In this document: positions 24,141 to 36,453 of the stretch, piece after piece
How the letters are laid out: every line of letters starts with the position of its first letter
How positions within the stretch are numbered: position 1 is the stretch's first letter
NCBI GenBank assembly: GCA_025506515.1
Contig: CM046452.1
Location: 98,984,311-99,048,310 of the forward strand
Source of the DNA: Flaveria trinervia
Lineage: Eukaryota; Streptophyta; Magnoliopsida; Asterales; Asteraceae
Direction: 5' to 3'
Length of the DNA stretch: 64,000 nt
Translations under genes and position numbers: made by a program
Notes under the pieces: generated by a model
What the model was told of the DNA's origin: nothing
What the model saw: only the letters and a program-made list of their open reading frames with translations
The model's database searches: none

Positions 24141-25974
24141 CACAATGAGTTATAAAAAATATATCAACACTATACGCATTTTAAAGATTAAAAAATACTT
24201 GTTTTTATGTTGTAATTTTTTTAAAAATTACATCATATGTAAAAGTTATGAATATTTAAAAAAAATTGTAGAACTTGTGAGTGAGAACATTACCATTTTT
24301 GCCTCCAATCTAATTTTGATCAAAAGTATATGTGTCAGCATCTTAATCCTTCTTATAAATTTTAGTTTTAAAAGACTTTGTATTTTAACATTTCTCATAA
24401 ATATATGCCTCACAATTAAAAAATCGTGTAAAATGCACATAGTGATGTATCTATCCTAGAAAATCTGGAAACAATACTAATACTTTCAAACTCAAAACCC
24501 CTCTATAAAAATTAGAAGTGCGGGAGTCGAACAATACTACTATTACTTTAAATCACAATGTACACCTAATTACATACACTCTCTATCTCTCCACCCTCAT
24601 TCTTGGCACGACGTATTTTCATGTGATCTCGATCTTATTTCTGGTAGCTCATTCAAGGGGTCGTGAATTGGGTGACCACATATATACATTTGATCTTTTT
24701 ATGTGTAGAATTTGTCACCAAGTATGAGTTGACATTACAAAAGCTAACAGCAACAATAAATGAGTGGAAAATGAAACTAAAATGTTATTTCCTAACATAG
24801 TGGTGAAGCCTATTTTTTCTATCCTTAGTTTTGCGTTTGACTTGTTCCTTAATTAAGCATCTTTGTTAATGTTTGTTTACCCCTTTATGTTCCCAACTTA
24901 ACTAGCTCTTTTAAAGGACACACAAACCCTAATTACGTCTCATGAAAACTATTCACCTCTCGTCTCTCTTGCTAGCAATAAGCACCAGAACGCCGGAAAA
25001 ATCGTGGGGCTTTCAAGTAACTTTCGATTTATGAGGCTGGTGTCAAAACTTTATGGAAACTTTGTGGCGTCGGTCTTAGAATTTGATGGGGTCGGTCTCA
25101 AGTTTTAATGCAGACAGGTCTAGATTAAGTCATATATAAACTGTTAGGAAAAAAACCATGTAGCGCGGAGGACCCTACCTACATTCTAGGTATGCCCGTG
25201 ACTGTCTACATTGTAAATCAAAATAGTTTTATAAATGAAATAATGATATGATGATAAGATGCTAAATAATTAAGTATGTGAATAAAATATGCTATTAACA
25301 TGACAAATGGTAACATCAATTCAGGTGTAACTAAACTTATAGCTAAGTTATTTTATTCACGCGTCGTAATCATTTTCTATAAAAATTGGACCGGCCGTCT
25401 GGTGCCTATAGTTTAAGAGGTTGATCGGACACATAAATACATGATATTCATATTATAATAATAATACTCGGCTCTATTTTCAAACATATGAAAATAAATA
25501 AAATTAAATTAAAATAAGACCAAAAGTTTTAAAACTTTGATTTATTTATTGGGTTTTAAAACTTTGATTTATTTATTGGGATGGGTTTCTAGAAGCCAAC
25601 GACTCTACAATTGTAGTTTGTTGAGGTATATTTAACTATTTGACACTTCAAATTGGAACAACGAAAACACGTACTAACAAGAGTATAATAATTAAAAGTG
25701 GTTGGTGGGAATAATAAATATTGTTAATTTAGACCGGTGGTGTTCAGACGTTATACCTGTTATGACAAAATTATCAATGAACATATTTACCCTCAAGTAT
25801 TCGAAATAAAGATAGACAAATATGCTATAATCTTTTAAATAATTTGTGTTATTTTTTTACCAATACTTAAATACCCTTTTAACAATTAAAATAACATAAA
25901 ATTTATGAATTATGTTATTGGTCCGGTGATTTTCTTTGATTTTTACATAATTATTTGTTTTCTCAGGAACCATC

Positions 25975-26135
25975 CTCTATTCATATATATACATATATAT
26001 GTACACACATATATATATACATATATATATATGTTATATATGTATATATGTATATATATATGTATATATGTATATATGTATATATATATGTATATGTATA
26101 TACATATGTATATGTGTGTATATATATATATAACA
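25975..26135. repeat. TATATG/TATA microsatellite
   Basis: An alternating TATATG, TACATA and TATA run. The overlapping ORFs (Tyr/Ile/Met) are artefacts. Confidence 0.9.
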
Positions 26136-26354
26136 AAATATAATAACTTTTTATATTTTTATCTTAACTCGTTGAAAAATTAATACGCCATTGATATTTC
26201 ATCAATTATAATGATCCTTTATATTCTTATACTTAGGTTTTTTTATTAAAAAGTATTAAACCCTATATTTATGATCTATGACAAAATTTTGTTTTAGAAT
26301 TTATTAAAATTATAATTTAGCATTTAATTTAGATGAGCCAACAAGCAGGGGTGT

Positions 26355-26735
26355 AAAAAATATCTGAATCCGAAACCGAATCCGAAATATCTGAAAATCC
26401 AAAATTCGGACATCAGAAATTTCGGACATCCGAAAATTCGGATATCCAAAATTTCGGATTCGGATTCGGATAGTGATTTTGAGAATTTTCGGATATTTCG
26501 AATATAAGAAATATCCAAATTATAAAAATTTTAAATACTAATTAAATGTTACGGCTATTTCGGATATTTTAATAAAAATTCCGGATATATGAAATAAATT
26601 TCAATAAAATTTATTATATTTTTATAAAAATTATTAAATAATACAATTTTTTTTTAAATTCGGATATCCGAACGGATATCCAAATCCGAAATTTCCGATT
26701 CGGATTTGGATAGTGAAATCCATTATCCGAAAATG
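26355..26735. repeat. Array of ATCCGAAA/TTTCGGAT motifs
   Basis: Short CGGAT, ATCCGAAA and TTTCGGATATCC motifs recur in both orientations over about 380 bp, giving many small inverted repeats. It resembles the degenerate ends of a nonautonomous transposon, but no clear termini were found. Confidence 0.55.
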
Positions 26736-28060
26736 AATACAACTACCAACAAGCCAGCCATGAGTGAGTTGGACTCTTAGGCTTGGCTCGGCTTGTTTAT
26801 AAACCGAGTAGAATTTGAGCGAGTTTTTTTAAGCGAGTTGTGAAGCTTTATAAATAGCCCTGGATAACGCTAATATTATTAGAACCTACACATGCATAAA
26901 TCCATCCGAGTTAAAGATATAACAAAGAATCGACATTTATAAAACTATACAAATATAATTATATTCAGGAATAAATAACGGTTATTTATTAAAAATATAT
27001 TTGTCATTCACCATTAATAAAATTGATCATTGTAGCTTTCATAGTAAGTTTAGATTACATCGTTGTCAGTTTCTCATCAAATGATCAGTTATCTCTAGGA
27101 TTCCTTTTTTTTCTATTACGATTAAAGACGTTTACTACAAACAAAATGATGTCATTCAAAATAAATAATTGTATAGTTGCAAACATTTGGAAATACGTAC
27201 CTAAAAGTCGTGAACTAATGAGATTCCTGATTTCCTGTTGTTCATTATTTTTTAAAAGGCGTAAATAATTTATTAGCAACGACCAAAGATCAATTTATAC
27301 TATTCCTGTGTGAAAGCAAATTATGTTCTAGAAAATAAAATAATGACCTAATTTGAAACGCATTTATCAATCTTGTGGTTTACTTATAAACGTAATTACT
27401 AAAAAGTGGTTATATGTTCGCAAGATAAATTTCTCATTTTTAGCGAAATGTTTTCCGAATATATATTGAAAATTATAGATTAAAAGTTATGTTATCTTAG
27501 ATAAAAAAAATTGTTTTATGAAATGTATCTGCAAGAACACGAGAACATATACATATAAACACACGCTAAATACGCACATCAAGACATTGAGTTATAGGAT
27601 CATGTTTATGTCACTTGACTTCACTCCTGTTTTATTCAGGGTGAAGGAAGGGTCGGATCGTTTTATGATCTAATATGTAGTCTTACTTTATATTTTGTAT
27701 AAAAATTTATTTTTTAACTTATAACTTTAAGATCACTAAAAAACAAATTCTTAAAAATATCGAAAAACATTAATTCATTTAATATCATTCTCATAATTTT
27801 CATAGAATTGTTAACAATTTTTTTCCGACATTCCACTGGTTGAATTTGTCACCCTCCACTAAATTTCAAAGTCAACTTTATCATTCTATGGCCCACCTTA
27901 AAAGTTTAAGCAAATGACCACTTCTTCACCAAATATATATTATTTATTTTTTCAATATAATAATCACAAAAGGTTCTATATGTATTCTACATTTCAAGGT
28001 TCAACACACTTGTTCATATAACCCTATAACACTCTTATCTCCCTAAAATCAACTTAGTTT

Positions 28061-28070
28061 TATATATATA
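28061..28070 (+). promoter_or_regulatory. Candidate TATA box of the reductase gene
   Basis: TATATATATA lies 31 bp before the ATG. That would leave an extremely short leader, so the true promoter may be further upstream. Confidence 0.3.
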
Positions 28071-28100
28071 CACATCCTTTTGAGACTAGCAGGCATCTCT

Positions 28101-29570
28101 ATGGCAGAGAAAAGCAAGATCTTGATCGTCGGAGGGACCGGATACATCGGAAAATTCATTGTCGAGGCAAGCGCGAAAGAGGGAAATCCGACTTTCGTTT
28201 TGGTCCGAGAAAGCACAACCAAACATCCTGAAAAATCGAAGCTTATAGACAACTTCAAAACTCTTGGTGCCACTATTTTATTTGTAAGTTTAGCCTTTCG
28301 CGTGTTGGTGTTTGAGTTAATCTCAATAATCTTGTTTTTCTCATCATTTTGTAGCGTTTATGAGGCGAATTTATGTTATTTGTGAACTGTTTCAGGGAGA
28401 TATTCATGATCATGAAAGTTTGGTGAACGCGATCAAGAAAGTTGATGTTGTGATCTCGACGGTAGGCGGTGAAATGATAGCTGATCAAGTCAAGATCATT
28501 GAAGCCATTAAACAAGCAGGAAATGTAAAGGTAAGTGTCCATATATAACTAAACAAGTGTTATAAAAACATTTTGTTCAAACAGGTCTTGTTGATTATAT
28601 AACTAACATGGGATTGTAATCGATCTAGTGCTATTATCGGTATATTATGGTGTGTAGTAAAAGTGTTCCACCCAAGTGGTTGAGATCTGAGTCTCGTGAC
28701 AGATATTAGTGTAGAAAATAAAATTATTATATATATAACTAAAATATCTTTTTAATGTTTATAGAGATTTCTACCTTCGGAATTTGGAACCGATGTTGAT
28801 CATGTCAAAGCAGTCGAACCAGCAAAGAGCGTGTTCGAAGGAAAGGCGGGCATACGTAGAGCTATCGAAGCCGCAAACATCCCACACACGTTTGTGTCAT
28901 GCAATGGTTTCGCGGGCTACTTTTTACCCACCGTGGGGCAAATGGATACCTACACCGCCCCTAGAGAGAAGATCACCATCCTAGGAGACGGAAACCCAAA
29001 AAGTATAATCATTAACGTATTATAAAACAAACATACCTAACAAGTGTCATATGATATATAGCGTTACAACGCGTCTATTATTAATAATACTTTTGTTTTG
29101 TTATGTTCTATCCAGTTGTTATGGTCAAAGAAGAGGATATAGCTTTGACTACCATCAAAGCAGTTGACGACCCTCGTACATTGAACAAGACATTGATTTT
29201 CAGACCTCCAGGCAACACATTGTCGTTTAATGAAATTGTTTCCATATGGGAAAGCAAGATTGGTAAGACCCTAGAGAAAACATATGTTCCTGAGGAGCAA
29301 CTTCTCAAGAACATCGAAGGTGAGTTCGAACAAAAAACGCGTTTAAACACCATTTGATTTAACAAAAGTGTATACTGAAAATGATAAGTTGATCGTCTTG
29401 CAGAGGCTCCATTTGGGTTGAGCATTGTTTTGTCCATAATGCATTCTGTGTTGATAAATGGAGATGCAACAAACTTTGAGATCGAACCTTCGTTTGGTGT
29501 CGAGGCTAGCGAGCTTTATCCGGAGATTAAGTTCACATCGGTTGATGAGTATCTTGCTCAAATGGCTTAA
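28101..29570 (+). CDS. PCBER: Phenylcoumaran benzylic ether reductase / isoflavone reductase-like protein, five exons
   Basis: NADPH-dependent reductase of the PIP family (PCBER, pinoresinol-lariciresinol, isoflavone and eugenol-synthase-type enzymes), acting in the cytosol on phenylpropanoid dimers or related phenolics. Exons: 28101-28283, 28396-28530, 28765-29002, 29116-29319, 29404-29570, all GT-AG with consistent phase, encoding exactly 308 residues, the normal PCBER length. Visible: NADPH-binding GGTGYIG (residues 11-17), VRES after the second strand, FLPSEFGTD (108-116), the catalytic-type Lys133 in a KAGIRRAIEA context, and the conserved end EPSFGVEASELYPE. No frame break is present. 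The substrate is not determined; residues near CNGFAGYF and GGEMIADQ differ somewhat from those I recall for PCBER, so a related activity is possible. Confidence 0.93.
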
Positions 29571-30423
29571 AGATCTTTCCTTCATTTATCAGAAAAATCA
29601 TTGTTGATGATTATATACTTCCTTGTTGATTACTATGGTGTTGTTTTCTAGTTTTTATATAATTTACACATATGTATTGGTTGGATCTTTATCATATACC
29701 AATTTTTATCTCTATTACGATTTTTATCTCTATTATGTTGGATATTAGGTTTATTACTATAAGTATTTCGCCGGTTTTCATTTATTTCTCTATTTTTTTG
29801 AATGGCTAATTGGATTACTGACGGATCACTGACCCACGGCCATCTTCATTACTCGAATATATAACCCGAGACCACCCTTACGAGGAAACTCACAATGGGT
29901 GAGAAAATCCCTTGGCCCAATTAACCTGAATACCTTTTTTTTGTCATGCGTGAGACTTGAATCGAAGATCTATTTTAATGAAGTTTTAGAGTACCTCGTC
30001 TCACATTATCATCACATATTTAAGGTTTACATTTCATTTTTTATATACTATATTTCACTTTTTAGTAATAACTAATTAAGTATTTTACATCTTACATATT
30101 ATTTGATTTGGAAATGTTCGCGCGTTGCGGCGGTACGGTTGTTGCATGATTTTTTGGGAATTCGATTTTAGTTAGTATCAGCTCGGTGCGTTATAGCGTA
30201 AATTAAAAATCAAATATAATTATTGAAAAAACTGAAAAAAGAAAACAATTACGTATATTACAAAAGTCTTTAAGACAATATATTTTCCCAACAAGAATAG
30301 TAAAACATGGGTGGTATTTATGGTCGGAAATCACTTATTACCTAATTTTTACGGGGGTTTATTTTATGAATGTAGGGTAGATGGGGGGGAAATCATTGAC
30401 GGAGAAAGTGAGGAAATGGTAAA
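29571..30423. other. Intergenic region left of element B
   Basis: AT-rich sequence without a recognised gene. A GCGCGTTGCGGCGG-like stretch near 30119 resembles the repeat seen at 17.1 kb. Confidence 0.5.
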
Positions 30424-32862
30424 AGCCATATTAAAATGCAAATATTATATCATAAGACTTGGAATGGAAAAAATACAATCATAAATCTTAACAAGAAATA
30501 AGTTTACATAACATAACATAATGTATTTTTTTATTTCATTATCTAGGTCCAAGTCCTAGATTATAGCAAGCTTCAAAAGATTCACTTTAAACTTGAGGTT
30601 GACCTGAAACATGATAAAAATAAAAGTCAACTAAAAATAGTTGGTGAGTTTCCAAGGTTTTCATACATAATATGAAAAAAGTTACAAGTAGCAATTCATG
30701 TCATAGGTTATAAGCTAGTAAGGTTATAGAACACATATCGTTACAACCAAACCTCGACTTGATTACAAGTATAAAAGATTGGCTAAGTGTATTTGGTTCC
30801 CTAGTGCACAAGCATACGGCTCCTAGGAGTCGGCAATACATCGACTTTAGCACCAAATAGGCTTGTCAGGCCCAAAGATCTAAGACGTCGCCAGGCTAGC
30901 AATAGTTAATGATTGTAAACAAACTATGTATCTCATATAAACACTTACAATTAACAAATAACCTTGACAAAATAATAAGTTGAATTGCACGTGCTTTACA
31001 AGTCTCAAACGTGTATAAGTGTATCATGTATAGCTATCATGTTTCACCCCAAGTTAGTGTAAAAATATGAAAAAGGGGCAAGAAAACTCACTTGACAATA
31101 AATATATAAAGGCGATTAATAAGAATAATAACAAGCGTCGCTCCAAGGGTATCGTCACAAGACACAAATATATATATTTACAAGATTAAAGCTTTACGAT
31201 AATTTAACAAGGACAAAGAAAATCAACTTGATGTTTGGGGTTTAGTTAATTATTATAGTTAAATAAGATCTCAATTATATTTTCGTGGGAACGATTTTAT
31301 TTATAATTTATATAATATATATGGATTAAAATATCCTTTATAATAATTTTGTAATGTTTATAAAGTCTAAATAATTTTATAATTAAATAAAAATGAATAC
31401 AAATTAAACAATAAATTTAAAGGCAATGTTTGAAATATAGTTTGTGTGAATTAAACTATTTTTTTTTTAAAGTCTAAATTTTTATAGAAATATGATAGTT
31501 ATGTTATAATCTTTAAGATATTAAAAAAAATATAAAGGTATTTTTATAAATAAATTACAGAAAATGATTAAATAGTTTTAAAAGAAGTAAAGTTTATGAA
31601 AATGATTTTTCATAATTTTTAGGAATTTTTAATATTAACTTTGAAGGCCAAAAAGCCTAAAAAAATTTTTTTTTTTTTTATAAATAAAGCAGAGGGTGCC
31701 CGGGTTCGAACCCGGGACCTCTAAGTGGTGATGGAAGCGCTTAACCAGTGAACCAAGGCATCCAGCCGCGTTAATGTTCGCGTTTAAATTGGTAATATGC
31801 TTACTTAAACAAAACCCCCAAATCCTTAAGAACCCTAGAATTGTTTACCCCAAATCGATCAAATTGAACATCAATTCAAAGTTATCAATCAAATTAAGTT
31901 TAGGGCTTTTGTTCCACATGTGAAATCGAGTATATGTATGTATTTAACTTACTTGATTCGTTTGGTATTCGATGCTCGCGTTATGGACCTAGGTCGCGAC
32001 TGTGGAGAACCGATTCGAGATGAGATCTTCGATGAAACTCAAATTCCTTTTACAGTAAGCTTCTAGTGATCCCCACGATGAAAAACCCTCTGATAATTAC
32101 AAGTTAACAAGCTCGGAAAGTGGTCTACGGGTGTTGCAGGTTGCGATGAAAAGGGTGTAATCGAAAGTGATGCTTGTGTTGGTTTCAGGTGAAATTGAGT
32201 GCTGTGTTCGATTAGGAATAGGTATATGGTCGTTCATGTTTGATTAATTAGATTATAATTGAGATTTAATGCCCGAACGGTTATGGGTTTAAGAAGCTAC
32301 GGTTACTCACTCGATTGGGTATCATTCGACGTTTAAACCCCAATTATTAACCGCATTAAGGCTCGAATTAAGTTCACGTACGATTCGAAACGGATTTTTG
32401 GGTAAAATCGTGACTACTAGGGCCGTTTTTGGCATTGCCGGAGTTCGGCCGAGGCGCCGGCCTCCTCTCGCCGGAAAAACGGGGAAAAACAGGGGGGGGA
32501 GATTTACTTTTGGTTAATTGCACATTTAGCCCCTCTAGTTTATTATTTATCATTTTATGCAAAACCTATTAATGAAAGTTTCTAATTTTGCAATTAAGCC
32601 CCCAAACTTTAATTACTTAAGTTTTAAAAACTTGTTGAGTTTAATAACTATACAAATTTTATTTTTATTATTATTAACATTATTATTGTTATTATTATTC
32701 TATTATTATTATAAATATTATTATAATTATTATTACTTATTAATTTGCTACTTTTATTAATATTAACATTATTATTATTTATTTTACAATTAACTTTCAT
32801 AAAAACCCTTGTAAGAGTAAACAAAGTTAACTTTTAGTTAACAAAAAAAACGAGATGTTACA
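30424..32862 (-). repeat. 3' LTR of element B, missing its outer terminus
   Basis: The LTR starts TGTAACATCTCG at 32862 (minus strand) and aligns with the 5' LTR until about 30424, where homology stops inside the U5 end; the terminal TGTCACACCCC part is absent. It contains a tRNA-like segment (31690-31762) and a TTA-rich microsatellite (about 32655-32785). Confidence 0.88.
31690..31762 (-). other. tRNA-like segment in 3' LTR of element B
   Basis: Read on the minus strand it starts GATGCCTTGG, has an A-box-like TTGGTTCACTGG and a B-box-like GGTTCGAACCC within a strong CCCGGG...CCCGGG T-arm, followed by an A-rich run. Acceptor halves do not pair well. The second LTR carries the same segment at 39619-39690. 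Confidence 0.65.
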
Positions 32863-32895
32863 GTCTCCCCATCTTAAAAGAATTTCGTCCCGAAA
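32863..32895 (-). other. Polypurine tract and conserved palindrome of element B
   Basis: On the minus strand, TTTCGGGACGAAA (32895-32883) is followed by a purine-rich AAGATGGGGAGAC tract directly before the LTR start. Confidence 0.8.
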
Positions 32896-32939
32896 TTAAA
32901 AGAAATGAAACTATACAAATAAGAATGGGTATCTCTTCT

Positions 32940-33592
32940 TCATGTGCTCCTCACGTTCCCAAGTAAATTCAGCACCACGTTTATTTTCCATCGCACCTTG
33001 ACGATTGGAGTTGTTGTGGTTCTAGTCTTCTTCATTATCCGATCCATGATCTCTACAGGTTTCTCGACAAAATGTAATGACTCGTCGATCTGAATGTCTT
33101 CCAGCGGAACATACAGACTTTCGTCGGCCAAACATCTTCTCAAATTTGAGACGTGGAACACAGGATGAATTCCACTAAGGTCGGAAGGTAACTCTAGTTT
33201 ATAAGCCACTTTCCCAATCCTTTTCAGGATTTTGAAGGGTCCTACAAACCTTGGAGCCAGTTTGCCCTTCTTTCCAAAACGAACCACACCTTTCCACGGT
33301 GAAACCTTGAGAGAACCATCTCCCCAACTTGAAATTCTAATGGCTTACGTCGCTTGTCAGCATAACTCTTTTGACGACTTCTCGCCACTTCAAGGTTCTT
33401 GCGAATAATAGAAACTTTATCGGTCGTCTCTTGTATAAGTTCAGGACCAGTGATGAAGTTTTCACCAATGTCGGTCCAACAGATCGGTGAACGACATTTT
33501 CGACCATAAAGTGCTTCAAACGGTGCCATCTTGATACTCGAGTGGTAACTATTGTTATACGAAAATTCCGCAAGCGGTAGGTGCGTATCCAA
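32940..33592 (-). CDS. pol: Integrase C-terminus and chromodomain-like tail of element B
   Basis: Two overlapping frames cover this part. 33592-33242 encodes the end of the integrase (EALYGRKCRSP, ICWTD, SYADKRRKPLEF). 33287-32940 encodes GPFKILKRIGKVAYKLELP, FHVSNLRRCL and a chromodomain-like block with EIMDR and IPIVKVRW-like text. One-base breaks lie near 33590, 33320 and 32985; the first and last fall in short runs of G and A. The tail's known family role is binding modified histones to steer integration. Confidence 0.85.
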
Positions 33593-35335
33593 TCGCCACC
33601 AAAGTCAAGAACACAGAGACGTAACAAGTCCTCCAAAGTTTGGATCGTTCGTTCGGTTTGCCCATCAGTTTGAGGATGGTAAGCCGTGCTTAGATCCAAT
33701 TGTGTACCCAAAAGTTCTTGCATAGACGACCAAAAATGTGAAGTGAAACGAGCATCTCGGTCGGATATGATGTGCAGAGGTACCCCATGACGACTTACAA
33801 TCTCATCAACGTATATACGAGCTAACTTTGATGTCTTGTAAGTGTCACGTATGGGTATAAAATGTGCCGACTTGGTCAATCGGTCAACGATCACCCATAT
33901 GCTATCATGCCCTCGAGAGGTTCGGGGCAGCTTTGTTATGAAGTCCATGGATATGTGTTCCCATTTCCACATAGGGATCTCGGGTTGCTCAAGTAATCCA
34001 CTTGGACGTTGATGTTCGGCTTTAACTTTCGTACACGTGAGGCACTTAGCTACATAAGTCGCTATGTCCTTCTTCATTCCAGGCCACCAATATTGACCAC
34101 GTAGGTCCATGTACATCTTATCGGAACCCGGATGTATAGAATAACGAGTTTGATGAGCTTCGTTCATAATAAAGGTACGAATGTTATCGCGATTTGGAAC
34201 CCAAATACGATTGGCGAAGTACATCAACCCATTGGGTTTCGTTTCCAATTGGGTTAGAAGATTATGTTCCAACTCATCCTTCATTCTCCCTTCTCGTTGA
34301 ACCATTTGTTGAGCCTCCAGGATGCTAGACTCGATGTCACTATCTATTCTCAGGTTTTGTAGTAGTACGGTGGTCTCATTGACATCTAGTCGAATTTCAG
34401 TATCGAACTCACCCAAGGTGTCAAACCATTGACGTCGATCTCGAATTTCTTGGAATGAGATCATCTTGTTGTGAATCTTTCGGCTCAGTGCATCGGCCAC
34501 AACGTTTGCTTTACCAGGATGGTAACGAATGTCACAATCATAGTCACTAATCAACTCCACCCAACGACGTTGTCTCATATTGAGATCTTTTTGATTGAAA
34601 ACGTGTTGAAGGCTTTTGTGATCGGTGTAGACTATACATTGCGTACCATACAGGTAGTGCCTCCAAATCTTCAAAGCAAATACAACAGCACCAAGCTCGA
34701 GATCATGAGTTGTGTAATTCACCTCGTGAACCTTCAATTGCCTCGATGCGTAAGCTATGACCTTCCCTCGTTGCATAAGAACACAACCAAGGCCTTGTTT
34801 AGATGCGTCACAATACACAGTGAAATCGTCGTTTCCATCGGGTAGGGTCAAGATAGGAGCATTGCATAACTTATGCTTTAACGCTTCAAAAGCTTCTTCT
34901 TGCTCGGAACCCCACTCGAAGGGTTTATTCTTTTGTGTCAAAGTGGTGAGCGGTTTCGCGATCCTCGAGAAATTGGCAATGAATCGCCGATAATAACCAG
35001 CAAGACCAAGAAAAGAACGAACTTCGGTAGGAGTTGTAGGAACACACCAATTCTTCACAGCTTCCACCTTTGCAGGATCAACGTGAATTCCTTGGCTATT
35101 CACCACGTGTCCTAGAAATTGAACTTCCTCGAGCCAGAAATCACACTTCGAGAACTTTGCGTACAATTGCTCTTTCTTTAACAACTCAAGAACCAATCTC
35201 AAATGCAGCTCATGATCGGTGTTGGACTTGGAATAGATAAGTATGTCATCAATAAAGACGATCACAAACTTGTCTAGATAAGGCTTGCATACTCGGTTCA
35301 TGAGATCCATGAAGACAGCAGGAGCATTGGTTAAC
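33592..35335 (-). CDS. pol: RT palm, RNase H and integrase core of element B
   Basis: A continuous frame of about 580 residues. It begins after a one-base break near 35335 and includes the catalytic FIDD of RT, connection, RNase H (VYCDAS, THDLELGAVVFAL, YTDHKSL, DALSRK), the integrase zinc region (HQTRYSIHPGSDKMY, CLTC) and the DDE core (MDFITKL, SDRDARF, TERT). No nonsense substitutions are seen, unlike element 1. Confidence 0.92.
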
Positions 35336-36323
35336 CAAAAGGCATCACCATAAACTCATAGTGTCCATAACGAGTACGAAAAGCGGTCTTTGGGATGTCA
35401 TCCTCATGAACTCGTAATTGATGATATCCAGAACGTAGATCAATTTTCGAGAATATGGCAGCTCCTTGAAGTTGATCAAACAAGTCATCGATGCGAGGAA
35501 GAGGATAACGATTCTTGATGGTAAGTTTGTTAAGTTCGCGATAATCGATGCACATACGAAACGATCCATCTTTCTTCTTCACGAAAAGAACAGGTGCACC
35601 CCAAGGCGAAGAACTAGGACGGATGAAGCCTTTCTCGGACAGCTCTTGCAGTTGACAAGAGAGTTCTTGCATTTCCGATGGTGCAAGCCGATATGGTGAC
35701 TTAGCCACGGGGTTTGCTCCCGGTATCAAGTCGATTTTAAACTCAACCTCACGCACGGGAGGTAAACCACTAAGGTCATCGGGAAATACTTCAGGAAAGT
35801 CTCGTACGATAGGGACATCCTTAAGTTCTTTCCCTTTGACTTTCGTGTTGACCACATAAGCCAAGAAGGCCATATACTTCTTGTTTAAGCACTTTCGGGC
35901 TTGAGTGCAAGACATGAGTTTAAGCCCTTTGGAAGACTTTTCACCGAACACCTTCAACGTATCTCCAGTGGGTAACGGTATACGAATGCACTTCTCGAAG
36001 CAAATGATCTCGGCATGGTGTTTGGCTAACCAATCCATACCAATGATGACGTCAAAGCTTCCAAGTTTCATAGGGATAAGATCGATAAGAAAATCATGCG
36101 CGTCAAGACTTAAGATGCAATCACGAATGATAACGTCAACGGTGATTGGTTCTCCATCGGCAACTTCAACAGTAAGAGGTCTTTCTAGTTTCGTATGTGG
36201 CTTAGCAAGTATGGGTTCAAACTCTAATGAAACAAAACTTTTATCGGCTCCAGAATCAAATAGGACATAGGCATAAGTTTTGTTAATAAGAAACACCTGT
36301 TCAATTTTTAAGGTATTTAACAA
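35331..36323 (-). CDS. pol: Protease and RT fingers of element B
   Basis: About 330 residues. The aspartic protease active site is FDSGADKSF (a DSG variant of DTG) near the start. GMDWL ends the protease; then come the FPEVFPDDLSGLPP linker and RT blocks FIRPSSSPWGAPV, DYRELNK, FSKIDL, and MPFG. The frame ends at MPFG because one base of a T run is missing near 35335; the sister domain continues directly after. Confidence 0.9.
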   Translation of the reverse strand: MLNTLKIEQVFLINKTYAYVLFDSGADKSFVSLEFEPILAKPHTKLERPLTVEVADGEPITVDVIIRDCILSLDAHDFLIDLIPMKLGSFDVIIGMDWLAKHHAEIICFEKCIRIPLPTGDTLKVFGEKSSKGLKLMSCTQARKCLNKKYMAFLAYVVNTKVKGKELKDVPIVRDFPEVFPDDLSGLPPVREVEFKIDLIPGANPVAKSPYRLAPSEMQELSCQLQELSEKGFIRPSSSPWGAPVLFVKKKDGSFRMCIDYRELNKLTIKNRYPLPRIDDLFDQLQGAAIFSKIDLRSGYHQLRVHEDDIPKTAFRTRYGHYEFMVMPFG

Positions 36324-36453
36324 TACAGGTAAAATATGAAATGAATTTGATCACAAAATTTAAGGGTGAGTTAACGTACCATTCACCACATCGTTGTTTG
36401 CTTGTGCTTGGTTAGCGTTGATGTTGAAAGCACGTCCTCGGGCTTGTGGAACA

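Larger units (their letters stand above)
21765..28060. other. Intergenic region between terpene synthase and reductase genes
   Basis: No gene was recognised. It contains a GGTGGTGGAG repeat at about 22333-22376, diverged tandem repeats at 23.15-24.14 kb, a 27-bp tandem duplication near 25526-25580, a TATATG microsatellite and an ATCCGAAA-type array. The rest is AT-rich without clear structure. Confidence 0.6.

Noticed and set aside
25905..26183. 92-residue ORF
   Set aside because: Mostly TATATG microsatellite.
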